From assembly GCA_000231825.2 (NCBI GenBank), contig JH720333.1, positions 694,802-758,801 on the forward strand: a stretch of DNA of 64,000 bases, written 5' to 3'. Made by a program: the position numbers and the translations under genes. Below the pieces are notes generated by a model. The model saw nothing but the letters and a program-made list of their open reading frames with translations, was not told where the DNA came from and made no database searches. The stretch is from Tetrahymena elliotti 4EA (lineage: Eukaryota > Ciliophora > Oligohymenophorea > Hymenostomatida > Tetrahymenidae). Below, piece after piece: positions 13,603-26,497 of this stretch; position 1 is the first letter of the stretch, and every line of letters starts with the position of its first letter.

Positions 13603-13865
13603 ACATTTCACTTAAAAATCTTCTTTTTAAGTTATTACTGATTATTATTTTTTTATATAAAAACCTATAAAATATGTAAAGTTGATTTATTTGATGTAAC
13701 AATAAAGATTTTTTTGTTCCTTAAAATTGTTCAATAGAAAGTTAAATGAATTAATATTATTTAGATTTAATTAATAATTAAAAATAACTATAAAAAGGTA
13801 AGATAGAATTTCTTAAGAAGTAAACAAACAATTTAAAAACAAACGAACCAACCAACCAACCAAAA

Positions 13866-15843
13866 ATGTCTGAAGAAAAGGCAATATCTAATTTAAAAAA
13901 GCTTGATATTTTTGCTCTTCCTTTTTAATTTACATTTGGAAATAATGAAAAAGAAAAGAAAACAATAATCGGAGGATTCATTTCTTTAGCTGTTTTAATT
14001 GTGTCTTCTTTTTATTTTGGATATCTATGTTATCTTTATTTCTAAAATATGATATAACCTTAAGTGGTTTCACAGAATGTCTTTGAATAAAATTCATATA
14101 CATTATAATTTAAAGAAAATTTTATTGCAATTTAAGTTTTAATGCCTGATGGTCAGAATCTTTATGATTATTAGTTAAAAACAGGTAAAGTTTATCTGAA
14201 TATTATTTCTATCCATTTCATTAGTGGTATGTAATTTTAATTTACACCTTATCCATTAATCCCTTGCAGCGATGAAGATTTGTCAGGATATTTATGCTTA
14301 GATTCAAGTAAAGTTGGAGATAAAGATAATACTTTTTCTCTTTAGTATAATCCTGAAAATTTAGAAGAAAATTAGTTTAGTATAATGTTTGGTATTTGTG
14401 ATCCGAATTTGATATAAAGCCCTTATACTTGTGAAAATGAATAAGTAGTAAGAAACGCATTAATTTCTTATCAAACAGGAATAACTATGAGAATTAATTT
14501 ATCTTAATTTAATACTAAAACAAAAAAAATAGAATAAAGAGTTATCAAAGAACCATTTTATTTTGATACACGTTTAGGTTTTTATACTAAATTTCATCTT
14601 TAAAAAACAGATTTAACTGAATAATAAGGATTTATATTGTAAAATTCTGAATATCGCACCTACTTTTCTGGTTACACTAGAAGAGATATTTTTTCTTCTC
14701 AAGAATTAATTAAGGACTAACTGAAATTGAACGTTTTAGGAGCATTAGAGTTCTTTATAGGATCTGAAAGTATCAGTTTAAATGTTTAATATCCCTAATT
14801 TACTTCCCTTTTAGCTCAATTTACAAGTGTGTTCAATTCCTTACTTTTCTTAGGGATTATAAGCAAGTTCTTTGCAGAGTCTGAAATATTTAGTCAAGTT
14901 GCTGAAATGTAGCTTAAAGTTTATTTTAAAAAGTCAGCATTGTTTATTTTGTAATAAATTGGATAAGGAGAAAATGTTCAAAAGGAATAATAAAGAGGTT
15001 TAGATAAACTGTTGAACTATATTAAAAATGCCAATTTTAAAAATTTAGGTAAATAGATGAAGATCAGTTTTTTAAGGAAGTATTTATTTATTTACTTATT
15101 TTACTCAAACTCAAAAATAAATTAAATTTTAATGCAAAAGGATAATGTATGTTTTCTTAGGCCGAATGGAAAAAGAAGAAAAAGAAACTATTTAAGTGAA
15201 GCTATTTAAATAAATAGTCAGCTAATCTAATAAGGCTCTGAATATTTTTGAAATTTAAAAAGAATTATTGTAAATGAAGATCATGATGAGATTAATTTTA
15301 TCAGTTGAATAATATGCTGCAATGTAGCTATGCGGAAGCAAGTTGGCTATATGTAATGAAAAGGAAAAAGGAATTGAGGAGATATAAGGTGCTAAAGAGG
15401 AAGATAGTTAAATTTTTAACTAAATAGTAAGTCAAGATTAAAAATTAGAAAAGAGTATGGAAATAAAAGATGATAAATAAAACTAAGAGGATAAAAGTTA
15501 AAATAATTTTTTATCATTTAATAAGGAGAAGTAAGATTCTATAAGAAAATTTTCTGCAACTGTTTATCCTATCAGTTTAGAATAGCAGATACTTGATTCA
15601 AGGAGAAAATAAATCAATTTGATAAGTCACCTAGAAAAAATTGATATGGTTGAAAGAGATGAATGCTATTTCAAAGATTGTCTTGACAGATTTTTATTAA
15701 GTACAAAACAAAATAAAAGTGAAATTGATAAAAGAATTCTAGAGTGTATGATTGGCTTAGATGATTAAACATGTGTAAAATGGCAAAATAAAAAAATATC
15801 TTAAAATAATGATTTAAAATAAAATAATGAACTTTAATAATGA
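13866..15843 (+). CDS. Two-pass membrane protein family, copy 7
   Basis: Exons 13866-15079 and 15141-15843, with a 61-nt phase-2 intron (15080-15140), giving 638 residues. N-terminus MSEEKAISNLKKLDIFALPF, KEKKTIIGG, helix 1 (about residues 40-62), middle domain with PCSDEDL, YLCLDSSKVGD, GICDPN and YTCENE cysteines, helix 2 SVFNSLLFLGIISKFF. The tail starts MYVFLGRMEKEEKE and has ISHLEKIDMVERDE. Where copies 3-5 end with DDLN or DDLK then TGA, here the frame reads through TAA (Gln) and runs about 22 codons further to TGA 15841-15843, so this copy has an extended C-terminus. Last member of the array. Confidence 0.9.
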
Positions 15844-16669
15844 TATTCATTTTAATTCTTTTTATTAAGTGCATCAAATAATTTAAGATACAACATACAA
15901 TTTCAAATCAAAATATAAAATGGTTAATTTTAAATTAATTTAATCAATTTAAATAGAAATTCGAAACAAATCTCAACTTAATCTACCCTAAAAAACATGA
16001 AATAAAAAAGTGACTGACTCTTAATCTACAAAAAGGCATTAAATAAATGATAGAAATTAAAATAAAAAAAAAATGGCTTTAGAAAATAGAAATAAAACAA
16101 ACTATTAATAGATATTTGCAAAGTTGGAATGAATAAATTACAAAATACAAATTTATGATAACTAAATTTAAGAAATTTTTTGTTTATTACTGATCAAAAA
16201 TAAAAAATATTTTAAAATTTATTAATAAATGTGTGTCTTTTTAATTAGCATAAAACTTAATTTTTTTTGAATATTTAGCATAAAATACTTTCTATTTGTT
16301 TACATTTTATTGAGCTTTGAGGTAATTGTTAAATTATTTCTATTAAAAAAATAATAATTATCAGAATAGTATTTTTTTTTTGTTAAAAATGATACATACC
16401 CACATATGCAAATGTAAATTATTTGATAAGGTATAAACAGCTTGTAGCAATTAATCAGAAATAGAAAGATTTTATTTTGATATATTAATAAAAAAGAAGG
16501 ATTTTAAGAATATATCAATTAATTATTACAAAAAATAATTTATTAGTTAATTTATTTATTTTAAAAAGCAAAGGAAAGTAAGGTATTCTTTGTAAATTAA
16601 AGGTAAAAAATTAATATTAAGTTAGTAATTCTAGGTCATCTAGTTATTTAGGTTAGCAATTTTAAGTTT
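15844..16669. other. Intergenic, AT-rich
   Basis: Spacer between the array and VPS15. Only A/T runs; the VPS15 promoter must lie here but no element is recognisable. Confidence 0.6.
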
Positions 16670-19600
16670 ATGGGAAATACTTTGTTAGAATCAACTGATA
16701 AATATCCATTAAAGCAGTTCGATTTATGGAGTGAAGAAAAGCCTGAATTATCTGGCTCTAAATTACTTTTTGAGAGTAAAATCTTTCACACAATGAGCTT
16801 CAATTTAAAGAATTAAAATTCAAGCATTATTATGAAAGTCTATTTAAAAGAAAATGATTTTGATTAGCGAAATAGTAAAATATATAAGGAATAGTTTGAA
16901 TATATAAAAAAGAAGTTTAACCCTATATATTATCCAAATGTTCTCCCTTTTATGACTCTTCTGCATTTTGATCAGTATTAGGCTTCTGCAGTATAAGCTT
17001 AACCATAATCTTACAATTTCGTAGTTGTTGCAAGATAGATGATGTATTTGACTCTTTCTGAGAGGTTTTTATATAAGCCTTCTTTGTCTTATTTTGAAAA
17101 AAATTGGATTCTATTTTAGACATTAGTTGCTATACATTGTGTTCACAATCTTGAAAAAATGTTCCATGGTGCAATAAGATCTTCAAATATATTACTGACT
17201 ACATCAAATCATGTTTTTTTAACAGATTTTGCCAATTATAAACCCTTATACATTGATGAAGCAAATCAAATTAGAGATTTAAGATTCTTCTACAAAACGC
17301 ATGAAAACAATTCTACTTTGGCTCCTCAAAAATTTAAAAACAATGTTGAGCATTAATTGATTAATTTAGATTAAATCTCTCCAAAACTACTCAAAGAACT
17401 CTAATCTATGGATATTTTTAGCTTAGGTAAAATGATATTCTAAAATAAAACAATATTCACTTAAATAAGGATATTAGAGCTATAAATTTAGATAATTTTA
17501 AAAAAATATAATTAGGTTGTGTTATCAGTGATTTATATTTTGAAGGGGATCAGCCTCTATTTACATATGAATAGGTCTAAAAGTTTAAAACAAAGTAATA
17601 TTCACCAGAAAATATCATTAGAAAAATTCAATGCCAAAAAACTTAAGAATTAGTTAAAAAAATAATCATGGAAGAAAACGAAGAGAATCCTATCGTAATA
17701 GAAGATGTAAGATATTATCTCTTTTATATTATTTAGAATATCCAACTATTGGCTTTTATCAGATATTCTAAAGAATATTTGACAAATTTTTTAAAAATTT
17801 AAATTATTCTATCTTATATTTTATTAGGTTCTCAAATACTTTATTCAAAACATCATTTAAGACAAAGAAAAATTTATGCTGCTCTATTGTTTAGATATTA
17901 CAATCTAATCGAATCTTCTCACCAAGCCTGATTATAGAATAGCTTTCTTGAAAGAGATGCTACCAGTTATTCACTAGGTGTGTATTTAATAGGAAAGCAA
18001 ATAATTTATAGACGACCTTTAACATACATTTAAATATTCTTTACCTCTTAGCTTATAAAAAATTAATTTTAGAAAATAAATCATTGATGCTACTCTAAAC
18101 TTAAAATTTAAAATTTGGGAAATATTACAATTAGAAATGCCTTTCTACTTAAAGCATGAGAATATTTAATAAAAGTAGTTAGAATATGAAAATATTGAGA
18201 ATTTAAGAGAAAAATAATTTAAAACATGCTGGTAAAATTATGAAAATAACTCTTAAAAAATACAAGAAAAACTGTAGAATGGATCTAGTTAAGAATAAGT
18301 GAATAAGTAGAATGAAAAATAATAGAAATAGGCTTAATAGGGCAATTAATCACCTGAATTAAAGTAGATTATCATGCTTCTTTGTACTAATTTAAGAACT
18401 GTTTAATATTCTGCAAGTAAATTAGTAGGTTTAGAAATACTAGTCCACTTATCTTCCTATTTATCAGATTATGATGTTTTACATACAGTATTACCATTTA
18501 TATGTGATTAATTATAAGATGGAGAAATATAAGTAGCTGAATATGCTCTTGAAGCTTTCGCTTATCTATTGTCAAAATTGCAAGATCCTTTTGATAATCT
18601 TAATGATACAACTCTCTATAAAGTATTTATATGGTCTAATTTTTAGAAGTGTGCAAAAAATATGGATATTCATAGAGTTTTTCTACTTAATTGCATCGAT
18701 TTAGCTTAATCATGCATTAGACTCTGCAATATAGCAATTAAAAAGAGATAAAAGTTTTTGGAAGATTAAATGAACTAATCTATTGTAGATACTCAATCAA
18801 GAGCTCAATCGATGATTAGAAATCAATATGGTAAATATTGCATTTAATTTAAAAGGTAAATAAATATTTTAATTTTTTAATAAAGAGGAAGTCTTTTCTC
18901 CAGAAAAATTAGAAAGTGAGATAATCGATTTAGTAAAGAATGTTTTTAAAAAGTGTCTTTCATATGACAGTCCTTCAGATATATCAAACTTAGCTATTTC
19001 TTAATTGTCTAGATTTTTAGAATTTTTGAAAGAAGATCAAGAAAAAATGAATTTCATGCAAATTGTAATTTTATTTCCACTTTTCAAAATTTAGTTGATT
19101 GAAATTATTTTTTGATAAACAAAGTTTATTTCCTGCTTGAACAAGACTGAAAGAAAGCTAAGTTGTCTTGAAAATATGTATGATATCATTACAAAAATAT
19201 AAGATAGTAGAAGTAAGTAGTTTGCAATTATTTGCTTAAAGGTGTGTTTGAAAGATTAGAATGAATTATTTGAATACACTGCAGTTAATTGTAGTTGGTA
19301 AAATTGAAATTGAATTTTCTCTTTCTTATTTATTTAATGCTATTCAAAAGGAGATTAGTTGAAAATGAAATATTGGATAAAGAATAAACTTTAGAATTTT
19401 TAGATTACATTATTCCTTTAATTTTGCATCCTCATAATTGGATTAGAAGAGAAGCTATTAAATTTGTTGAAGTAGTCATTACAAAGTTGGATCCAATTTA
19501 AGTCTTCTTAGACATCTAACCAAAAATAAAAGATTACCTAACTGAAGAAGTGGCTATTATTAACAAAGATATTTTAAAGCTAATACTACCCAAGAAAATA

Positions 19601-22166
19601 GATAAAAAGTATATAGATTATAAAAATAAGAAGTGCATTTTTACTGAAAAGCTTGGAGAATAAGATGTTAGGAAATACATAGATCTTTTCTAAACAAATT
19701 ATTTGAATAGAATTACTTCTTCTTCTAAAGAGTTGATAAAAACTATGAAAGATGATGAAATAAAATAGTTTGCTATTAAATTTGACATATCTAAATACAA
19801 ATTGGATTGCAGGTAAAATTTCAGTAAAAAGCTTTCAGATTTCCTCATATCAGCGTAAGATAAATTCATATTTTTATTGATGTTTATTCAATTTTTTTTA
19901 TAAAATGAATTAGATTTAAATCAAACTTTTTATACTTCTCGAACATGGTAGACACTAAATATAGATAATACTAAGGTTAAGATGATAAATAAACAGAAAG
20001 ACTTATGCTTGATTATTTTAGAGAAAAAAAGATTAATTTTGATCAGACAAATAATTGTTTTGAGATAAATAATGATCTATAGAAATTTTTAAATTAACTC
20101 TAAATAGAATTGGCTTTCAAATATGATTAACTCATGCTTGACTATGGTCTTTATGGAAATCATAACCATAAAAATTTTGCTAATTCCTTAATTAGCATAA
20201 TTGAATTCCTTTTAAAACTCTAGTAATTCGAAGTTCAAGAAGAAACTGACATAGGAAAGCCTTTCTTCTATGACCCTGCAGCAAACAGTAATACTAATTC
20301 TCTTAAGATTTGGCATCCCTAAGGTTAACTTGTGACAACAATATATGAACATAGTGATGTTATCAGTAATTTAGAGTCTATGAATAATAATCGTCATTTC
20401 CTATCTGCATCATATGATGGCACAGTCAGAGTTTTTGATGCACAAAACCTAGAACAGTAAATATTTATCAATCAGAATTACTTTTATTTTATCTATAGCA
20501 TCTAAAAATTCATAATGAAAAAATAGGCATGAATAATATCATTTATGATGTTTTTAATTTTTGATTATAAAATCTTAAAAGTTGTCACATTTTTAATTAA
20601 AACGAATAAATAATTTAATAGAGACTTTACTTCTGATTCTATAGCCTAAATTATATGCAAAGATGATAAAGACACTAATACAAATAGAAATCACAAGATC
20701 AAAGTTATCAAATCCATACCCAATTCAAGTAGTGTTCTTATTGGTACAGAAAAAGGAAGCATTTACTTGTACAATGTAAATAATAAATTCACAATAATAT
20801 CTTTTTTTTATGCATTTGTTTAAAAAAAAAGATTGAATAATGCACAAATACACAATTAAATTTAAATCTAAGAAAGAGAAATTTGCAAACAATCTACTGT
20901 TAAGGAGAAATAAGATGCTTAGAAAGCTTTGAAAAGTGTTTTTTATATGCTACAAGTAAAGGTGAAATAGGAGTCAGAGATATACGTACAAACTCTGTCG
21001 CCCTTTGTAATAATATAGGAAAAGAAAGAGGCTTAATATCTTCAATGGTGTTAGCATCAGGCTTTTAATCTGAACAAAATTCGTAATAATTTATAATTTG
21101 AAAATAAATTATATATAATAACCTATCAAGTTAATTTACTTATTTAAATTATTAATTATTTTATAGCACTGTAGTGATTGGTACACTGAATGGTTATTGC
21201 TTACTTTATGATATCAGATGTAATCTTTTATCTCATAATTATTAATTACTTAATCATAATGAAGAACCTCTACCAATTATGAGCTTATCTAACTTCAACC
21301 GTTATGTAAATGTAGATATTCTTGGTGATTAAAAGGATTTATTGGCTATGAGTTATGTTTCTGATAATCATGAAGTTGCCTTTTTTAATCTTAATGAATA
21401 GATGGTTGATAACATAAAACCAGCTATTTACATGCTGAGCACAGATAACTACAATCCCGTAATTCATAATCCAATGTTGAAATCAATTAATAAATAAGAA
21501 AATTTTAAAAACTGTAATAAAAATACTCTTAAAGATATGATGGATTATGATTTCATTCCAAAATTCTCTGAATAAGTTGACGTTCTCAGCTATCTTAAAG
21601 ATCCTTTGATGACAAATCAAAATAACATCAAAATGAAATGGTTGGAACAGAGCAACAATTGTTTCCAAAATATCGAAAAGGTTTAAAGTTGTAAAAATTA
21701 TGTATCAAAAATAATTTGTCTTCCAAGTTATTCATCATAGTCTTACTAAACAATACCTAAAGCTGTATAAAATTAAATTATCACATGTGGTAATGATAGA
21801 AATATAAGATTATGGCCAATGGTTAGTGATCCACCATCAAAATCAAACACATAGTTAGATACATAAGTAAAAGGATTCCACATATCAAACGTAGATGATT
21901 GCTAGCGTAACTTCTCACAAAAAAAGGTTGCTGATGTTCTCACATTACACGAATACTCAAGAACATCATTTTAATAATCGCCTGTTTATCAGTAAAATGT
22001 CAAAAAGAAAAGTTAAATTGAAGAATATAATTATCCTACATTTAGTGTTAATGATAAGAGATCTTGTCACTATGACTCAATTACTGATATGATTTATTTA
22101 GAGAGAGACTAAGGTGCTTTATTAATTACTGGTAGTCGTGATAAAACAATAAAAATTTGGAAATGA
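16670..22166 (+). CDS. VPS15: VPS15/PIK3R4, regulatory subunit of class III PI3-kinase
   Basis: Ten exons; introns 17427-17515, 17707-17827, 18831-18885, 19065-19124, 19298-19350, 19855-19913, 20457-20621, 20776-20831 and 21083-21166. All phases agree and the spliced length gives 1584 residues. MGNTL offers the N-myristoylation glycine typical of VPS15. A divergent kinase domain follows: IIMKVYL (K56), FHGAIRSSN (166-174) and LTDFANYKP (D186). LTDFA and KP match the VPS15 version of the DFG region. HEAT-like helices follow (ASKLVGLEILVHLSSYLSDY and beyond). The C-terminus has WD40 blades: LKIWHPQGQLV, SASYDGTVRVFD, YATSKGEIGVRDIR, CGNDRNIRLWP and the ending ITGSRDKTIKIWK. VPS15 anchors VPS34 on endosomal and autophagic membranes. 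The usual catalytic Asp (HGD) is Ala168 here. Confidence 0.93.
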
Positions 22167-22726
22167 TAGTCATTAATAAATAATTAATTTTGTATTTAAA
22201 ATAAACAAACTTTCTTATTTTCTGTTTGAGATGATATATTAAAACTCATAAAATATTAGAAATTTTTTCAAGTAACAGTGGTTGTTATTCTTATTTCCAT
22301 TTTTATTACATTGAGTAAAAGAACTGTTTGATAATTCTATTAATCTCCAGTTTGATAATAAAAGATTTACATTTTCAACAATTATTTAAGACATTAAAAT
22401 AAAATCAACAAATTTACATCATATTTTCGAAGTTTCAATAGATAAAAAAAGCAATTAATTATTGATTATTTTGTTATTGTATTTAAAATTAAATAAAAAG
22501 AATTTCAGAACTCAAATGATCAATTCGAATTTAAAGTAAAAACTATTACAATATTAGAAAAAGAGATATTTAAGTTTAGTAACAAACACAAAATTTTTAG
22601 AGAATAAGCAATTTAACGAAAATAGTTAATAATAGTAAAAAAAATATTTAATGAGAGTTTATTATTTATCTTTAACATTAAAATACTATTTTCTTATTAT
22701 ATAGAAGTAGTAGGTATCAAATAATA
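22167..22726. other. Convergent intergenic spacer
   Basis: Lies between the 3' ends of VPS15 (+) and the RING membrane gene (-); must hold both polyadenylation regions. No gene seen. Confidence 0.6.
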
Positions 22727-25700
22727 TCATGCAAAAAATAGTTTTATTGTAGTTTGGATTGGAATATTGCAAAGAGGACAGATATTGCTTTTCTTCTAAA
22801 TAGTAATGCTGCATGGTTCGCACATAGTGTGACCACACTAGAAGACAACTTCTGGACGATTATCGAGACAAATTACACATGTTAATTTGCTATTTTCATC
22901 TTATAATTGACTTGGCTTTTATTTGTTTGAGTTGTTTTTTTATCCATTATCAGTCTAGTTTTAAAGAATTTGATTATAATTTGCTTTTTAGACCTTTTAT
23001 TCATTCTAAATATTTTCTTTTTAATTTTAATTTTATGATTACTCTAATTTGATTTGATTAAAATCAATTATTTCTTTTTTTTCTTAATTCTATATATTAT
23101 CTTGCTTAATTTATTATAATGATTACTCAACATGGGATTCAATAAATTTAGGAATCAGTTTATTATTTCCAAGAGATTCTCCTAATTGGTCTTTCATATA
23201 ATCTATGAAATTATTTTATAAACTTTTTTAAATCCCTTAACTTCCATTATAGTTAAAGGGTTAGCCATTTTCAATTTTTTAATTATTATTATTATTAATG
23301 TTGGCATTGTTATTATGATTGAGATTCATACTCATAACAGCTATTTTATTTATTTGGTCAACTTGACTAACCAAATTTTTATTTTGGTTTGGATTATAGT
23401 TGTTATAATCGTCATCTTCATCATCTTAATCATCATCAAATTTATGAAGATTTGCATCTTCTTCTTCTTCTTAATCATGAATAAACTTAGGGAATTATTA
23501 CTCTTAAATAGGCTCTAAAGCAATTTAATTTTATTTATTTTTCTAAAATACCTCAGTACCTTGCAACTATCTCAGGATTTCGTCTTAGAAATTTTGCTTT
23601 TAGACTTAAGTATCACTTAATTTTTAATTATTTGGTTTCGATTATTGTAAACTTTAGCTTTAATTTTAGAAATTATATTATTTAAAGGCTGAGTGATCTA
23701 TTGCTCCATTAGGATGCTACTCTCCATCTTCTGCTATAGGAGGTTATATGAAAGGTTTCTTTTCTACCCCTGCTGGAATCGCACCGCTAGCCATTATAGC
23801 CATCATTTACTACTCAAAGATATTCTTTTAAACTTCTGTGCTATTTAAATTATTGAATCCATTAGGTATTTAATTTTCATTCTAAGGGACATTTTAATTA
23901 CCAAAGAAGTATCCCTTTTTAGGGATAGAATAGTTAAATTAGCCACCATTTTCAAATACTTTTTTATCATTATCATTATTATTAGCAGGAGGAGCTGGTA
24001 AAGGTGGGTTATCAGCATCATATTTCATTTAATTGAACTATAAATTTTCTGGATTATTAGTGGGTGTCTCATTTTAATCTGAATTCTATTATTGATTTTT
24101 GGAATTTTGTTGGTTTAAATTAAGATTTTTATTCATTTAAGGTTTGACTTATTGCTTTTCTTCTATTTAAGCTGATAATTTTTTGTAATCATTAGAAGGC
24201 TTGTTAAACTAATCTTAGTTGGAAATTGCATTATTACTAGCAAATCTGTTTTGAATTCCATAGTCCCCATACTAAGGCTATAGCTATAATTGTTGTTATT
24301 ATTATTAGTGTATTTATATTAAGTTTTACTCTCTCATTTGCAACTCCATTTACTTAAGCTACATCTCTTTAAGTAAAAGTTGTTTTTATTACTCTGCAAT
24401 GTATGGGTCTTAGACCCCATTCATTCCAGGAATTAATTGAATTTAGTAAGGAGGATTTTGAATATGAGGATTTGCAAGAGCTGGGTTTACTATATGATTT
24501 AAAGCTGGTGGGGCAGAAAGCTGTTGGTGTACAGGTATAGGTTAAATAAATTAAGGATTGCTTTAAATCTAATTTTTGTTTATTTATTGAGGAAAAGGAG
24601 GGTTTTACTATAATTATCCGTTATTTATATTTTATAATGGAATTCCAGATCCAACAGATTGAAATTATCTCTAATCACTTACACTAAATTTTCAATAAAT
24701 AATTTAATTAATTATAAATTTAAAGTAAAATAAATAATTTATTACCCTGATAATTCTGGATTATTCGGTCCACCAGGCAATTACAAGTATTATTGGGTCT
24801 ACACAACTTTCTAAGCTGTCTATATTTTATTTGCCTCAATTTACTATTGTTGTTTCAACTGAAATTGTTTGAATTTCTTTTATCTATATTTTCTGATACA
24901 AATAACAACTATAACTAAAAAGACAATAGCAGCAACTACTCCAATAACAATCTCAACAATTTAGACAGCTGAACTCTCTGAATCATCTGTAGAATCATCA
25001 TTAACTTAGGTACCTTAATTGATAGTATCACTTATGCTATCTAAAATTCTAACTCTTTCACTTAAAAAATTTTATTATTTTTAGTGAATAATAGTGTTAA
25101 GACACTCAAAGCTTTCAAGATCAAAGAATTTGTTACTAATTTTGCATTCTAAATATTATGCCATAAGCTTTTTTTGATTCTTTATTATATTAATATGGCT
25201 ATCCAAGTGCCCAATTCTGAATAAGTAAACTGTATGGCTAGGCAGATTAACATAATTTTTTCTCTCTTCATAACAAATTTATTACTTACAATTAAATTAT
25301 ATCCTGTATATATTTTTTGTTATGTTTTATAATAAATAAATGGCGTTTTGTTCAGTGTTTGAGCTTATTAATGAAAAATCCGAGTATTAAAATGAAAAAA
25401 AGATTTTTCCTTCATTTAAATTAAGAAAAGCTAAATTTAATTTGTTGTTTTCTTAATAAATTAAATATTTGTAGGTCTTATTTTTTAAACTTCCAATGGA
25501 TATCAATTTTGAGTTTAAGCTGAGAGAATGTAAATCAATTTAGTCAAAAGTGTTAGAAATAGATGAAAAATAAAAATTAATTTCTTTTTCGATTAAATAT
25601 TAATTTTATGATAATCTATAAATATTATCAATTTGTTTAGTTTGTAGGTTGCTTCTTTAATCAATACCAAAAGAATTCATTAAATCCACAGAAATTTTAT

Positions 25701-26497
25701 TACCATCAAACTAAAGACTTGCAAGTTAAAAATCGTCTGTCTAAACCAACATTTTTTATCTTAAATTGTTAACTTGTATGCTCTTAGCTAAACTCAAATC
25801 TTCAATCGCTTGAATCTAAATTAAAAATTTTAAAACAAATTTAATAAAATTGAATATAGGAAGCATAAAAGATAATCAATCATATTTGATAGTTTATATT
25901 TTATTCTTGCCTTCTTAAAGTAGACAAAAGTATGAACTATTAAGTAGGTTATCAATATTATATGGAAAGAAATAAACAAAATTTTACTTGGAAATTAAGT
26001 TGATTTACTAAAACCCTGTTGTTACTTATAATATGAAATACTTTATTTTCTTCTTGTTATTAAACTTAAAGCAGGTATGAGAATATATAAACTTATTTCA
26101 TTGGTTTTGAATGAGCGATTAAAACCATATTTTTGGTAAGGTTAATATCTGCATCATCTGTTAATATATTGTAATCTAAAGTATTCACAATATTTATTGA
26201 GTCAGATTAATATTGAAAATCTGTAATAAGTTAATTGAGTACAGTATTCCATACTAATAACCTTCTTTATGTTATTATAATGCAAACATTCAAATGTTCA
26301 ATAAACTAAAACTTTTATGCATCTTCATTTTCTAAGTTAAATTATTGTATGAAATGTATTTTTTTTTCTGAATTGCTAGCTACTTGTTTGTCAAAAATAT
26401 TATATGAAGTGTCTAAAGGAGAGACCGCTTTAAATTAATTTAATAATAGAATAGTTAAAAGTATTATAAGTATAAAAGAAATTGCTATCTTTTTCAT
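22727..26497 (-). CDS. Single-pass membrane protein with Gln-rich tail and C-terminal RING finger
   Basis: Minus strand, ATG at 26497-26495, stop at 22729-22727; introns 25816-25987 (phase 0) and 24684-24745 (phase 2); 1178 residues. Signal peptide MKKIAISFILIILLTILLL, ectodomain of about 430 residues with few cysteines, then an acidic DDSTDDSESS stalk and one membrane helix near 456-478 (VEIVIGVVAAIVFLVIVVIC) followed by basic RKYRQKK. The roughly 650-residue tail is rich in Gln, Asn and Pro with acidic EEEED and DDDQDDEDDD runs. It ends in a canonical RING: CVIC (1129-1132), C1143, H1145, C1148, C1151, C1162, C1165, spacing C-x2-C-x10-C-x-H-x2-C-x2-C-x10-C-x2-C. It is therefore a likely membrane-tethered ubiquitin E3 ligase acting on the cytosolic side (family knowledge). 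The ectodomain was not recognised. Confidence 0.88.

Noticed and set aside
1476..15843. Homology of the membrane array to ERGIC/Erv41 proteins
   Set aside because: Similar layout (GG before helix 1, two helices) but I cannot align the middle domain or find the family's signature, so it is kept as a resemblance only.
17707..17736. 30-nt intron in VPS15 (gtaagat...tttag)
   Set aside because: Using the later acceptor at 17827 restores frame directly into the next conserved segment, while the 30-nt choice leaves the wrong frame.
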